Of a stretch of DNA of 8,461 nucleotides, positions 1 to 6,550 are shown in pieces. Numbering within the stretch: position 1 is the first letter of the stretch; each line of letters opens with the position of its first letter. A model generated the notes under the pieces. The model worked only from the letters and a program-made list of their open reading frames with translations. It was not told where the DNA came from and searched no databases. A program made the position numbers and the translations under genes. Origin of the DNA: an uncultured Erysipelotrichaceae bacterium (lineage in GTDB: Bacteria; Bacillota_I; Bacilli_A; Erysipelotrichales; Coprobacillaceae); contig ONFH01000012.1 of the NCBI GenBank assembly GCA_900317015.1, forward strand, positions 1 to 8,461. The letters run 5' to 3'.

Positions 1-1
1 A

Positions 2-94
2 GTGGAGAATTCATTGCCGAAAAACGAAAAAATTCAAAAAGTGGGAATAGAATACGATGATCGGCAACATGTTCTTTTGATACAAAGTAAATAA
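2..94 (+). CDS. C-terminal end of an upstream gene (partial, product unknown)
   Basis: The frame starting at base 2 is open from the window edge to TAA at 92-94 and gives 30 residues ending in VGIEYDDRQHVLLIQSK. The other two forward frames stop earlier, at 48-50 and 58-60. A strong hairpin terminator starts 8 bases after the stop, which supports this being a true gene end. The fragment is too short to assign a family. Its place just before a sugar operon would suit a sugar-related enzyme or regulator, but that is only a guess. Confidence 0.5.
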   Translation: MENSLPKNEKIQKVGIEYDDRQHVLLIQSK

Positions 95-102
95 AATGAG
101 AC

Positions 103-145
103 AAAGGTTCCTATTATGCAAGATCACTGCATAGGGGAACCTTTT
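103..145 (+). terminator. Intrinsic terminator of the upstream gene
   Basis: A nine-base perfect outer stem (AAAGGTTCC at 103-111 with GGAACCTTT at 136-144) is continued, after a small mismatch, by a six-base inner stem (TATGCA at 115-120 with TGCATA at 128-133) around the loop 121-127. Four T follow the stem, then a further AATTTT. It separates the upstream gene from the transport operon. Confidence 0.8.
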
Positions 146-309
146 CAATTTTATATGTATTTTTTATGATAGGGATTACATTTTGCATAAACCTAAAGAA
201 ATAGAAAATTCGTTAAGGGATAACAGAAAAAAGAAAGAGAAATGTTAAAGAAATATAAAGATTCATAAGAGAAACTCAAAAATCTTATATAAATCAAAAA
301 AGTGTGATA

Positions 310-338
310 TGGGAAGAATACGCTTACAAATCTATAAT
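310..338 (+). promoter_or_regulatory. Probable promoter of the malE-type operon
   Basis: TATAAT at 333-338 is a perfect sigma-A -10 box. With a 17-base spacer the -35 hexamer would be TGGGAA at 310-315, which matches the consensus at only three of six positions, so the -35 is weak. No TG extension precedes the -10. The predicted start near 345 leaves a leader of about 47 bases before the ATG. A weak -35 with a cre box in the spacer fits a promoter controlled by carbon source. Confidence 0.6.
315..329 (-). promoter_or_regulatory. cre box (CcpA or LacI/GalR-family operator)
   Basis: Read on the minus strand this is TTGTAAGCGTATTCT, which matches every fixed position of the Gram-positive catabolite response consensus WTGNAANCGNWNNCW. 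It lies in the spacer just upstream of the -10 box, where bound CcpA would block RNA polymerase. This predicts shut-down of the operon when preferred sugars are present. A pathway-specific MalR-type regulator of the same LacI/GalR family could use the same site; the sequence alone cannot separate the two. Confidence 0.75.
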
Positions 339-391
339 AGGAGCTGTAAAGAAAAGAAAAACAAGTCAATAATTCAGGAGGAAATTTATTT

Positions 392-1657
392 ATGAAAGCA
401 AAAAAATTATTAGCTGTTTCTTTAGCAGCATCCACAATGTTAGGTCTTGCTGGATGTGGCGGATCTAGTTCAAGCACAAGTTCTTCTTCAAAATCTTCTT
501 CATCAGAAGATAAGGCTTTAACAGCCAAGATCACAGTCTGGTCACCACAGGAAGACCAGTCAAAAGCCAATGGTAACTGGTTAAAGAAAGAATGTCAGGC
601 TTTCGCAAAGCAGCATCCAAAGTGGAAGTTAACATTCAAGTATGGTGTATGTTCTGAAGCTGATGCTGGTAAGACAGTCACTCAGGATGTCAGCGCAGCA
701 GCCGATGTTTATATGTATGCTAACGACCAGTTAGGGACATTGATCGATGCCAACGCCGTTGCTCAGTTAGGTGGTAGTACTTTACAGACAGTTAAGGATA
801 CAAACTCAGCTTCTATGTTAAAGTCAGTTACATCTAATGGTAAGGTTTATGGTATTCCATTCACTGGTAACACTTGGTTTATGTATTATGATAAATCAGT
901 CTTCTCAAGCAGTGATGTCAAATCATTAGATACAATGCTTACAAAGGGCAAGGTTGCCTTCCCACTTTCTAACTCATGGTATTTAGGTTCATTCTATTTA
1001 GCTAATGGCTGTACATTATATGGTGATGGTACTCAGGCTAAGAAGGGCGTTCAGTTTGGTGGCGATAAAGGCTATGCAACAACGAAGACATTAGTTGATT
1101 TAGTGAATAATAAGAACTTCTCAGATGATGCTGATGGTAAAGGTTTAGCTGGCTTACGTTCACATAAGATCAAAGCTATGTTCTCTGGTTCTTGGGATTA
1201 TGATGCAGTTAAGAAAGCATTAGGTAAGAACTTCGCAGCCACTCAGTTACCAACTGTTAAGATCGGTGGTAAAGATCAGCAGTTAAAGTCATTTGCTGGT
1301 TCTAAAGCAATTGGTGTTAACCCTAAGTCAAAGAACATGGAAGTTGCTGTTAAGTTAGCTGCTTACCTTGGTGGTGAAAAGGCTCAGAAAGATCATTACA
1401 CATTAAGATCTATCATTCCATGTAATACAGCATTATTAAAAGAAAAATCAATCGCATCTGATCCACTTATCAAAGCTCAGAACGATACAATTAACAATAC
1501 TTCAGTATTACAGCCTACAATTGCTGCAATGAACAACTATTGGACACCTGTAGAAACATTTGGTAAAGCTTTAGTTGCTAAACAGGTTACAACTAAGAAC
1601 TATAAAGCAAAGACTGATGCATTCCAGAAGTCATTAAATAGTGACGCATCGAAATAA
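392..1657 (+). CDS. malE: Maltose/maltodextrin-type ABC transporter substrate-binding lipoprotein
   Basis: This 421-residue protein is the extracellular sugar receptor of the ABC importer encoded behind it. The N-terminus is a lipoprotein signal: basic KAKK, a hydrophobic core, and the lipobox LAGC with Cys22 as the lipid anchor. A Ser-rich tether (about 25-38) follows. The rest resembles family 1 solute-binding proteins of MalE type: ITVWSPQED near 47, the hinge-like segment KVYGIPFTGNTWFMYYDKSVF at about 151-171 (aromatic residues suited to stacking on sugar rings), KVAFPLSNSWYLGSFYLANG (about 187-206), FAGSKAIGVNP (about 301-311), and QPTIAAMNNYWTPVETFGKA near the end. The start is set by AGGAGG ten bases upstream; tandem stops TAA TGA close the gene. 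The MalFG-type permeases downstream support maltodextrin or a related alpha-glucoside as substrate, but the exact sugar is inferred. Confidence 0.85.
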   Translation: MKAKKLLAVSLAASTMLGLAGCGGSSSSTSSSSKSSSSEDKALTAKITVWSPQEDQSKANGNWLKKECQAFAKQHPKWKLTFKYGVCSEADAGKTVTQDVSAAADVYMYANDQLGTLIDANAVAQLGGSTLQTVKDTNSASMLKSVTSNGKVYGIPFTGNTWFMYYDKSVFSSSDVKSLDTMLTKGKVAFPLSNSWYLGSFYLANGCTLYGDGTQAKKGVQFGGDKGYATTKTLVDLVNNKNFSDDADGKGLAGLRSHKIKAMFSGSWDYDAVKKALGKNFAATQLPTVKIGGKDQQLKSFAGSKAIGVNPKSKNMEVAVKLAAYLGGEKAQKDHYTLRSIIPCNTALLKEKSIASDPLIKAQNDTINNTSVLQPTIAAMNNYWTPVETFGKALVAKQVTTKNYKAKTDAFQKSLNSDASK

Positions 1658-1668
1658 TGAAAACGGGT

Positions 1669-1692
1669 AACGGTCTCTCCTTTGAGACCGTT
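1669..1692 (+). other. Intercistronic stem-loop between malE and malF
   Basis: AACGGTCTC at 1669-1677 pairs perfectly with GAGACCGTT at 1684-1692 around a six-base loop. CTCGCTTATAAGAG follows instead of a T-run, so it is not a standard terminator. It sits 11 bases after the malE stop and 26 before the malF start. Known counterparts after binding-protein genes protect the upstream mRNA from 3' exonucleases or cause partial termination, so that the receptor is made in excess of the permease. Confidence 0.65.
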
Positions 1693-1718
1693 CTCGCTTA
1701 TAAGAGAAGGAGATCTAT

Positions 1719-3092
1719 ATGAAATTTAAGAAAAAGAAAGTCAGTGAATTTGTCAGTCCATATACCGTCTCTGATGCCTGGAAGAAAGGCGATGGCAAGA
1801 CCAAAGGCTCATTTCTCATCATGGGGCTTGGCTTGCTCACGAGACATCGATATGCAAAAGGGCTGATCTATTTAGGATTAGAAGTCTTATTTATCTTATT
1901 CATGGCTGCATCTGGACTTAAAAGCTTAGCCAATCTGCCAGGGTTAGGGTCAGTGACTCAACATCAGGTCTGGAATGAAGCCAAGGGTATTTATGAATAT
2001 ACAGCAGGCGATAACTCACTGCTGATGTTACTCTATGGTATTGCTACATTATTTGTCATTATTGGTTTCGTCTTATTATGGCGTTCTAATGTCAAGAGTA
2101 ACTATAAAGCACAAGTCCTGAGTGAGGAAGGACGTCACTTGAATACTTTCAAGCAGGATGTTGCGACTTTATTTGATGGAAACTTACAGAGCTTATTATT
2201 AGCGGGACCAGTCACAGGTGTTTTGATCTTTACAATCTTACCACTTGTCTTCATGATCTCCATGGCCTTTACAAACTATTCTATTAAAGGCAACCATCTG
2301 ATCTTGTTTGACTGGGTCGGGTTAAAGAACTTCGCTCAAGTTTTAAATATGCGTTCTAATATCGGTAAGGAATTTTGGAGCGTTTTAGCATGGACGTTAG
2401 TATGGGCAGTCTTCGCCACTTTCCTGAACTACTTATTCGGTATGTTACTTGCCATCTTGATCAACCGTAAAGACACCCATGCAAAGTCTTTCTGGAGATT
2501 CTGCTTCGTTTTATCAATTGCCGTACCTCAGTTCGTTTCTTTACTGATCATGAGAACGATGCTTCAGCCAGAAGGGGCTGTCAATGTCTTATTAAAGAAT
2601 GCTGGTCTGATCTCACAGTCATTACCATTCTTTACCGATACGACTTGGGCTCGTGTGACAGTCATCGTCATCAACTTATGGGTCGGTATTCCTTATACGA
2701 TCTTACAGGTCACTGGGATCTTACAGAATATTCCTGCTGAATTATATGAATCTGCGAAGATCGATGGTGCAAGTCCATTTATCACATTCATTAAGATCAC
2801 ATTACCTTATATGTTATTCGTGACGACACCTTATTTAATTACTCAGTTCACTGGTAACGTGAATAACTTCAACGTCATCTACTTATTATCTGGTGGTGAT
2901 CCAACTCCTGTTGGCGGCACTGCTGGTAAGACCGACTTACTGGTTACTTGGTTATACAAATTAACGATTGATAAACAGTACTATAACATTGGGGCCGTCA
3001 TCGGTATCTTAACATTCATCGTTTTAGCAATCGTTGCCCTTATTACTTATCGTAATTCAGGCTCTTATAAGAATGAGGAGGGATTCATGTAA
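1719..3092 (+). CDS. malF: Maltose/maltodextrin ABC transporter permease, MalF type
   Basis: This 457-residue inner-membrane protein is one half of the transport channel. The EAA loop that docks with the ATPase is clear at about 341-363 (ELYESAKIDGASPFITFIKI, then TLP), with the conserved DGA. Before it come the hydrophobic segments expected of a Firmicutes MalF: roughly 46-66, 100-121, 160-184, 222-248 and 262-282; after it come 365-390 and 424-444. The N-terminal part, a basic cytosolic start plus extra helices and a long loop, is typical of MalF proteins compared with the shorter UgpA-like permeases. The start is fixed by AGAAGGAG at 1705-1712, six bases before the ATG. The TAA stop shares its last base with the malG start, implying translational coupling. 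No ATPase gene is present in the window. Confidence 0.93.
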   Translation: MKFKKKKVSEFVSPYTVSDAWKKGDGKTKGSFLIMGLGLLTRHRYAKGLIYLGLEVLFILFMAASGLKSLANLPGLGSVTQHQVWNEAKGIYEYTAGDNSLLMLLYGIATLFVIIGFVLLWRSNVKSNYKAQVLSEEGRHLNTFKQDVATLFDGNLQSLLLAGPVTGVLIFTILPLVFMISMAFTNYSIKGNHLILFDWVGLKNFAQVLNMRSNIGKEFWSVLAWTLVWAVFATFLNYLFGMLLAILINRKDTHAKSFWRFCFVLSIAVPQFVSLLIMRTMLQPEGAVNVLLKNAGLISQSLPFFTDTTWARVTVIVINLWVGIPYTILQVTGILQNIPAELYESAKIDGASPFITFIKITLPYMLFVTTPYLITQFTGNVNNFNVIYLLSGGDPTPVGGTAGKTDLLVTWLYKLTIDKQYYNIGAVIGILTFIVLAIVALITYRNSGSYKNEEGFM

Positions 3093-3964
3093 TGGCTAAA
3101 AAGATTACCAAATCGTATAAGACAAAAAAGAGAATCGTGAATATTATCGTGCATGTCTTTCTAGCGATCTTAGCTTTTATTTGGGTCATGCCGATCTTCT
3201 GGGTCATCTTAACTTCATTTAGAAAAGAACCAGGAAGTTATATTGATACATTTTTCCCAAAGCATTATACGTTCAATAACTATATTAAATTATTTACTGA
3301 TACAAATATCTTAAACTTCCCACGTATGTTTATGAATACATTAGTGATCGCCATTTTCTCTTGTATTATTAGTACATTCTTTGTATTAAGCGTCGCTTAT
3401 TGTATGTCACGTTTAAGATTCAAATTAAGAAAACCATTTATGAATGTGGCTATGATCTTAGGATTATTCCCAGGGTTCATGTCAATGGTTGCCGTTTACT
3501 ATATCTTAAAAGCTATTGGTTTATCTGAAGGATCTATGATCCGTGTCGCTCTCGTCCTCGTTTATTCAGCCGGCAGTGGTGTTGGTTTCTATATTGCCAA
3601 AGGGTTCTTTGATACCATTCCTAAGGCCCTTGATGAAGCTGCCTGCATTGATGGGGCTACGAAATGGCAGGTCTTCACAAAGATCACCATCCCTCTTTCA
3701 AAGCCAATCATCGTTTATACAGTCCTGACATCATTCTTAGCACCATGGCTCGACTTCATCTTTGCCAGAGTCATCTGTCGTGCAAATGCTGCTTACTACA
3801 CAGTATCCATTGGTTTATGGAACATGCTTACAAAAGAGTACATCGACCAGTGGTATACTCGTTTCGCAGCCGGAGCCGTTTGCGTTTCTATTCCAATTGC
3901 GATATTATTTATTTACATGCAGAAATATTATGCAGAAGGTATGTCTGGTGCAGTAAAGGGATGA
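3092..3964 (+). CDS. malG: Maltose/maltodextrin ABC transporter permease, MalG type
   Basis: This 290-residue membrane protein is the second half of the channel, partner of MalF. About six hydrophobic segments are visible (roughly 15-41, 82-106, 113-140, 148-172, 205-225 and 258-278). The EAA loop at about 179-201 reads ALDEAACIDGATKWQVFTKI and then TIP, with the conserved DEAA and DGA. The tail GMSGAVKG is the usual MalG C-terminus, which in E. coli reaches into the ATPase dimer interface. The length is normal for the family. The ATG overlaps the malF stop by one base (TAATG), and its ribosome site GAGGAGG lies inside the end of malF, so the two permeases should be made in equal amounts. Several overlapping open frames at 3543-3975 are shadows of this gene. 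Confidence 0.93.
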   Translation: MAKKITKSYKTKKRIVNIIVHVFLAILAFIWVMPIFWVILTSFRKEPGSYIDTFFPKHYTFNNYIKLFTDTNILNFPRMFMNTLVIAIFSCIISTFFVLSVAYCMSRLRFKLRKPFMNVAMILGLFPGFMSMVAVYYILKAIGLSEGSMIRVALVLVYSAGSGVGFYIAKGFFDTIPKALDEAACIDGATKWQVFTKITIPLSKPIIVYTVLTSFLAPWLDFIFARVICRANAAYYTVSIGLWNMLTKEYIDQWYTRFAAGAVCVSIPIAILFIYMQKYYAEGMSGAVKG

Positions 3965-3968
3965 TGTT

Positions 3969-5603
3969 ATGTTAAAGAAAGTATTTCAAATAATACTTGC
4001 CTTACTTACAATTACATCTTGTTCAATGGGGTCGTCTAACGACTCCTTTGTTGCGTCAAATAAGGCGTCCACGACGCCTTATGGACGTTACTTGAAAACT
4101 GTAACTTATACTTTAGCCCATTTAACGGGGGTCAATAATTCCAATCTTCCTAAGGGCGAGACCTATGAAGATAATGCCTATACGAGATATCTTCTTAAAA
4201 AGTTAAATGTCCAAAATAAAGACGTCATTGAAGCCTATAACACCGATTATACTTCAAAGGTACATCATGCCATCTTAAGTAAGGATATTCCCGATGTCAT
4301 GATCGTGGAAAACTTAGATGATCTTGATTATCTGATCGAACACAATATGATCGAAGATCTAAGTGATGCTTATAAGAACTGTGCTTCGAAACGAATCAAG
4401 GATATGTACTCTTCTTACGGTTCATCGATCCTTGATCATGTTTCTAAAAATGGTAAGCTCTATGCCATGCCAGAAACCAATATTGATGATGGACCAAACT
4501 TATTCTGGTGTCGCTACGACTGGCTAAAAGAGTGTGGCCTTAAAGCGCCAAAGACATTATCAGATGTTGAACAGATCGTGGAAGTGTTTAGAAAGAAGAA
4601 ACATTCCGATGGCTTATTAGCCGATACAGCGTTGACTGCCGGGACTGGCTATTCAAGTGAATATTTATTGAATCTTTATTTTGCGAGTGCCAATGTCTAT
4701 CCTAAACAGTGGATCAAACAAAAAGATGGTTCGATTCGTTATGATTCAATCAATAAGAATGCGAAAAAAGTGTTAGCGCATCTCCATACGCTTTATGACA
4801 AGGGGATCTTAGATCAACATTTTCTTCTTCGTACATCTGATAACATTGTCGATGAAATTACGAGTGGAAAATGTGGTGCTTTCTTTGGCCCATGGTGGGT
4901 TCCTAATAACCCACTTATTGAGGCCGTGAAAAAGAATTCTAAAGTGCAATGGATGCCTTATCGAATTCAAACAAGTACAAATGGTACGACCTCTTATCAT
5001 TCGGTGAATCCATCTTCTAAGTATGTTGTTGTGAGAAAAGGATTCAAACATCCAGAGATCATCTTTAAGATCATTTCTGTGATCTTCGATTATCTTCGTT
5101 ATGATAATAAGAACGTTTCTTCCATCAACCGTTATTATGCTTTAAATGTCGATCCAACCGCACGACCAATCTCGATCAATGTCGATTATCGAGACGCCTT
5201 AACACGTAGTTATCGTAGTATTCAATGGATCTTAGATGGTCATCAAGTGACAAAGAACATCAGTTCGATCAATGTTTCGTATGCCAGTGCCTGTCAGGCT
5301 TATTTGAATAAGTCTAAGAAGAATCAGGCCGAGAACTGGGCTGCTTATAGTTCTCGTATTCAAGCTTTGAAATTGATTGATACAAAGAAAGTTAAACGAG
5401 TGGAATGTGTGAACATTGAATCAAATGAATCATCCATCAAGAAGACCTATTATTTGACACAGTTAGAGAATCAAACGTATTTAAAAATTATCTCAGGAAA
5501 GGCATCCGCTGATTCCTTTGATCAGTTCGTCAAAGACTGGAAGGAAAATGGTGGGAATGCTTTAACAAAAGAAGTAGAAAAGGACAGTCATTCTACAACG
5601 TAG
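3969..5603 (+). CDS. Second solute-binding lipoprotein, LplA/YtcQ-like
   Basis: This 544-residue lipoprotein starts MLKKVFQIILALLTITSC: a short signal peptide with lipobox ITSC and Cys18 as the predicted lipid anchor. It is longer than the malE product and shows no obvious likeness to it. It has the style of the large extracellular solute-binding proteins of the LplA/YtcQ group: NGKLYAMPE near 161-169, DWLKECGLKAPKTLSDV (about 184-200), HTLYDKGILDQHF (about 273-285), GKCGAFFGPWW (about 300-310), and the C-terminal FDQFVKDWKENGGNALTKEV. Those proteins usually accompany LplB/YtcP permeases and bind saccharides. Here it follows malG by 4 bases, with AAAGGGATGA as ribosome site, so it belongs to the operon. 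It may give the MalFG channel a second substrate or act as an accessory sugar receptor. Tandem stops TAG TAG end it. Confidence 0.87.
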   Translation: MLKKVFQIILALLTITSCSMGSSNDSFVASNKASTTPYGRYLKTVTYTLAHLTGVNNSNLPKGETYEDNAYTRYLLKKLNVQNKDVIEAYNTDYTSKVHHAILSKDIPDVMIVENLDDLDYLIEHNMIEDLSDAYKNCASKRIKDMYSSYGSSILDHVSKNGKLYAMPETNIDDGPNLFWCRYDWLKECGLKAPKTLSDVEQIVEVFRKKKHSDGLLADTALTAGTGYSSEYLLNLYFASANVYPKQWIKQKDGSIRYDSINKNAKKVLAHLHTLYDKGILDQHFLLRTSDNIVDEITSGKCGAFFGPWWVPNNPLIEAVKKNSKVQWMPYRIQTSTNGTTSYHSVNPSSKYVVVRKGFKHPEIIFKIISVIFDYLRYDNKNVSSINRYYALNVDPTARPISINVDYRDALTRSYRSIQWILDGHQVTKNISSINVSYASACQAYLNKSKKNQAENWAAYSSRIQALKLIDTKKVKRVECVNIESNESSIKKTYYLTQLENQTYLKIISGKASADSFDQFVKDWKENGGNALTKEVEKDSHSTT

Positions 5604-5632
5604 TAGGGGGACTGCTTCTCTACTTTTTTTTT
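5603..5632 (+). terminator. Rho-independent terminator of the sugar operon
   Basis: GTAGGGGG-type sequence at 5603-5610 pairs with CTTCTCTAC ending at 5623 (eight pairs, some G-U) and is followed by nine T at 5624-5632. It begins on the stop codon of the second binding protein, so it closes the four-gene operon. Confidence 0.75.
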
Positions 5633-5640
5633 ACCTAAAG

Positions 5641-5800
5641 CAAAAACCAGTTCAATGAACTGGTTTCTACTTTTCGGGATTTTAATTTTTTTAAGGGATT
5701 GATTTTTTATGAAGAAACGTCTTATTTCTAAGACATATACACAATAACAAATGAATCCCATAAAAATATCGAAGAATTGTCAAAAATTATGTGATGGCAA
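5641..5800 (+). repeat. Diverged left copy (A) of the hairpin-containing repeat unit
   Basis: This copy keeps the layout of copies B (6337) and C (6531): CAAAAACC, a hairpin, a GGGATTTT / AAGGGATT stretch, ATGAAGAAA at 5709, and a second hairpin GTCTTA (5719-5724), loop TTTC, TAAGAC (5729-5734). Further right, 20 of 27 bases at about 5767-5793 match the other copies by eye. The open frame after ATG ends after 12 codons, because two bases are missing relative to B and C just after AAGAAA. The right boundary is approximate. Confidence 0.55.
5644..5666. terminator. Perfect 10-bp hairpin, probable bidirectional terminator
   Basis: AAACCAGTTC at 5644-5653 pairs perfectly with GAACTGGTTT at 5657-5666 around a three-base loop. 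Read on the minus strand it ends in GGTTTTTG, which suits termination of the minus-strand gene at 5810-6235. On the + strand CTACTTTTC follows, which could back up the operon terminator. It is also the first hairpin of repeat copy A. Confidence 0.7.
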
Positions 5801-5809
5801 ATAAACTTG

Positions 5810-6235
5810 TTAAGCAGGAAGAGTTTCCGAGTTGTTTTCAAAAATCTTATGAGAAGTCGGACTTAAGGAAAAGAGATAGAGTGTCCCACCAAATGAGCGA
5901 TAATTGCGACAGATCGTTTTGATGCCAATATCATGATCATTAAACAAATCAGCTGTCATACCTTCAACTTTAACGGCAATGAAGAGTCTCTCTCCACCTG
6001 CTTTAAATGAGACCACATCATTCAATTCAACTTCTTCACCATCTAAACAACAGGTCATTGACGTTATAGGGGTCGTTTTTAAGATCTTTAAGATCTTACT
6101 TTTACTCATATTATGAGCTTCGGGAATGACTTCATGAATGATGTGAGCGAAGACTTCTGGCTGCATGAATGCTTCTTTCATGAATTCATTATAGTCTTCT
6201 CCTGGTTTTAATTCTAAATGATCGATTGTAAACAT
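5810..6235 (-). CDS. Hypothetical protein, faintly Rpn/PD-(D/E)XK-like
   Basis: This is a 141-residue, probably cytosolic protein with no signal peptide or membrane segment. The start is well supported: read on the minus strand, GAGGAGGAT stands about seven bases before the ATG at 6235. I do not recognise the family with certainty. The order EFMKEAFMQPEVFAHII (about 17-33), then LNDVV (71-75), then LFIAVKVEGMTADLFND (about 84-100) recalls Rpn-type recombination-promoting nucleases, where an RDVV-like Asp and an ExQ motif form the active site. Here Asp73 and Glu91 could correspond, but Met93 stands where Gln would be expected and the protein is about half the usual length. It may be a truncated or inactive relative, or something else. 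It is monocistronic and flanked by copies of the local repeat. Confidence 0.6.
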   Translation of the reverse strand: MFTIDHLELKPGEDYNEFMKEAFMQPEVFAHIIHEVIPEAHNMSKSKILKILKTTPITSMTCCLDGEEVELNDVVSFKAGGERLFIAVKVEGMTADLFNDHDIGIKTICRNYRSFGGTLYLFSLSPTSHKIFENNSETLPA

Positions 6236-6336
6236 AAATTTTATCCTCCTCTTAAATTTAGTATCTAATTAGTTAAACACCAAAAAGAGGCAAATCTTCG
6301 CATATTTAAGAAAATTTCTGTTACAACTTGTGAAAC
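6236..6336 (-). promoter_or_regulatory. Upstream region of the 141-residue gene
   Basis: On the minus strand this AT-rich stretch must hold the promoter of the small gene, but I find no convincing paired -35 and -10 boxes. TTGTAA is present, with no good -10 at the right distance. The only clear signal is the AGGAGG ribosome site just before the ATG. A promoter inside the adjacent repeat is also possible. Confidence 0.3.
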
Positions 6337-6516
6337 AAAACAAAAGTCGGCTGGGACTGCCGACTCATGTTTTAGGATTTTTGAAGGGATTTTATTTATG
6401 AAGAAATTTGTCTTATCTCTAAGACAAGTCCATCATACCAAGAGGTCACCGCAAAAATTTCAAAAGATCTTCAAAGATTATGTTAACGAACGATTAGATT
6501 GTGTGAATTGTGGCAA
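6337..6516 (+). repeat. Repeat unit copy B (about 180 bp)
   Basis: From AAAACAAAA at 6337 to TGGCAA at 6516 this unit is matched almost base for base by copy C at 6531-6707, 194 bases downstream at the left end. Order within the unit: hairpin 1 (AGTCGGC 6345-6351 with GCCGACT 6359-6365, loop seven); AGGATTTTTGAAGGGA; ATGAAGAAA at 6398; hairpin 2 (TTGTCTTA 6408-6415, loop TCTC, TAAGACAA 6420-6427); then a long conserved right half. Compared with C it has three extra single bases, all before the ATG. The ends are not inverted repeats and no target-site duplication is evident. Confidence 0.85.
6345..6365 (-). terminator. Hairpin 1 of copy B, terminator-like on the minus strand
   Basis: A seven-base perfect stem with a seven-base loop. 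On the minus strand ACTTTTGTTTTG follows, as in an intrinsic terminator; on the + strand the following CATGTTTTAGG is weaker. The stem differs from that of copy C by two compensated base pairs. Confidence 0.5.
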
Positions 6517-6550
6517 TGATCTATCAGGGAAAAACAAAAACCGGCTTTGA
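6398..6550 (+). CDS. Possible 50-residue peptide inside repeat copy B
   Basis: ATG at 6398 opens a 50-codon frame ending in TGA at 6548-6550, inside the hairpin of the next repeat copy. GAAGGGA eight bases upstream could serve as a ribosome site. The product begins MKKFVLSLRQVHH, is rich in Lys, and contains FKDYVNERLDCVNCG, whose single Cys-x2-Cys pair resembles half of a zinc finger. I do not recognise a family. The frame is broken by a stop at codon 11 in copy C and shifted in copy A, so this is either a remnant of a longer gene, such as a transposase N-terminus, or chance coding over an RNA element. Confidence 0.25.
   Translation: MKKFVLSLRQVHHTKRSPQKFQKIFKDYVNERLDCVNCGNDLSGKNKNRL

Larger units (their letters stand above)
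146..391 (+). promoter_or_regulatory. Gene-free leader and promoter region of the sugar transport operon
   Basis: No convincing gene lies in this stretch. Bases 190-280 are purine-rich on the + strand and show no clear motif. The recognisable signals are in the last 80 bases: a cre-like box at 315-329, a perfect -10 hexamer at 333-338, and an AGGAGG ribosome binding site at 376-381, ten bases before the ATG at 392. A minus-strand open frame covering 193-570 overlaps the start of malE and is a shadow. Confidence 0.7.

Noticed and set aside
193..570. Minus-strand open frame of 125 codons
   Set aside because: It overlaps the promoter and the start of malE antisense, its product is a low-complexity Phe/Ser/Tyr-rich sequence expected from an AT-rich complement, and the well-supported malE frame explains the region.
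3543..3975. Three plus-strand open frames inside malG
   Set aside because: They are in other frames within a clear permease gene, show no family features, and have no support beyond being open.
4809..5051. Minus-strand 80-codon frame inside the second binding protein
   Set aside because: It is antisense to a strongly supported lipoprotein gene and resembles no protein family.
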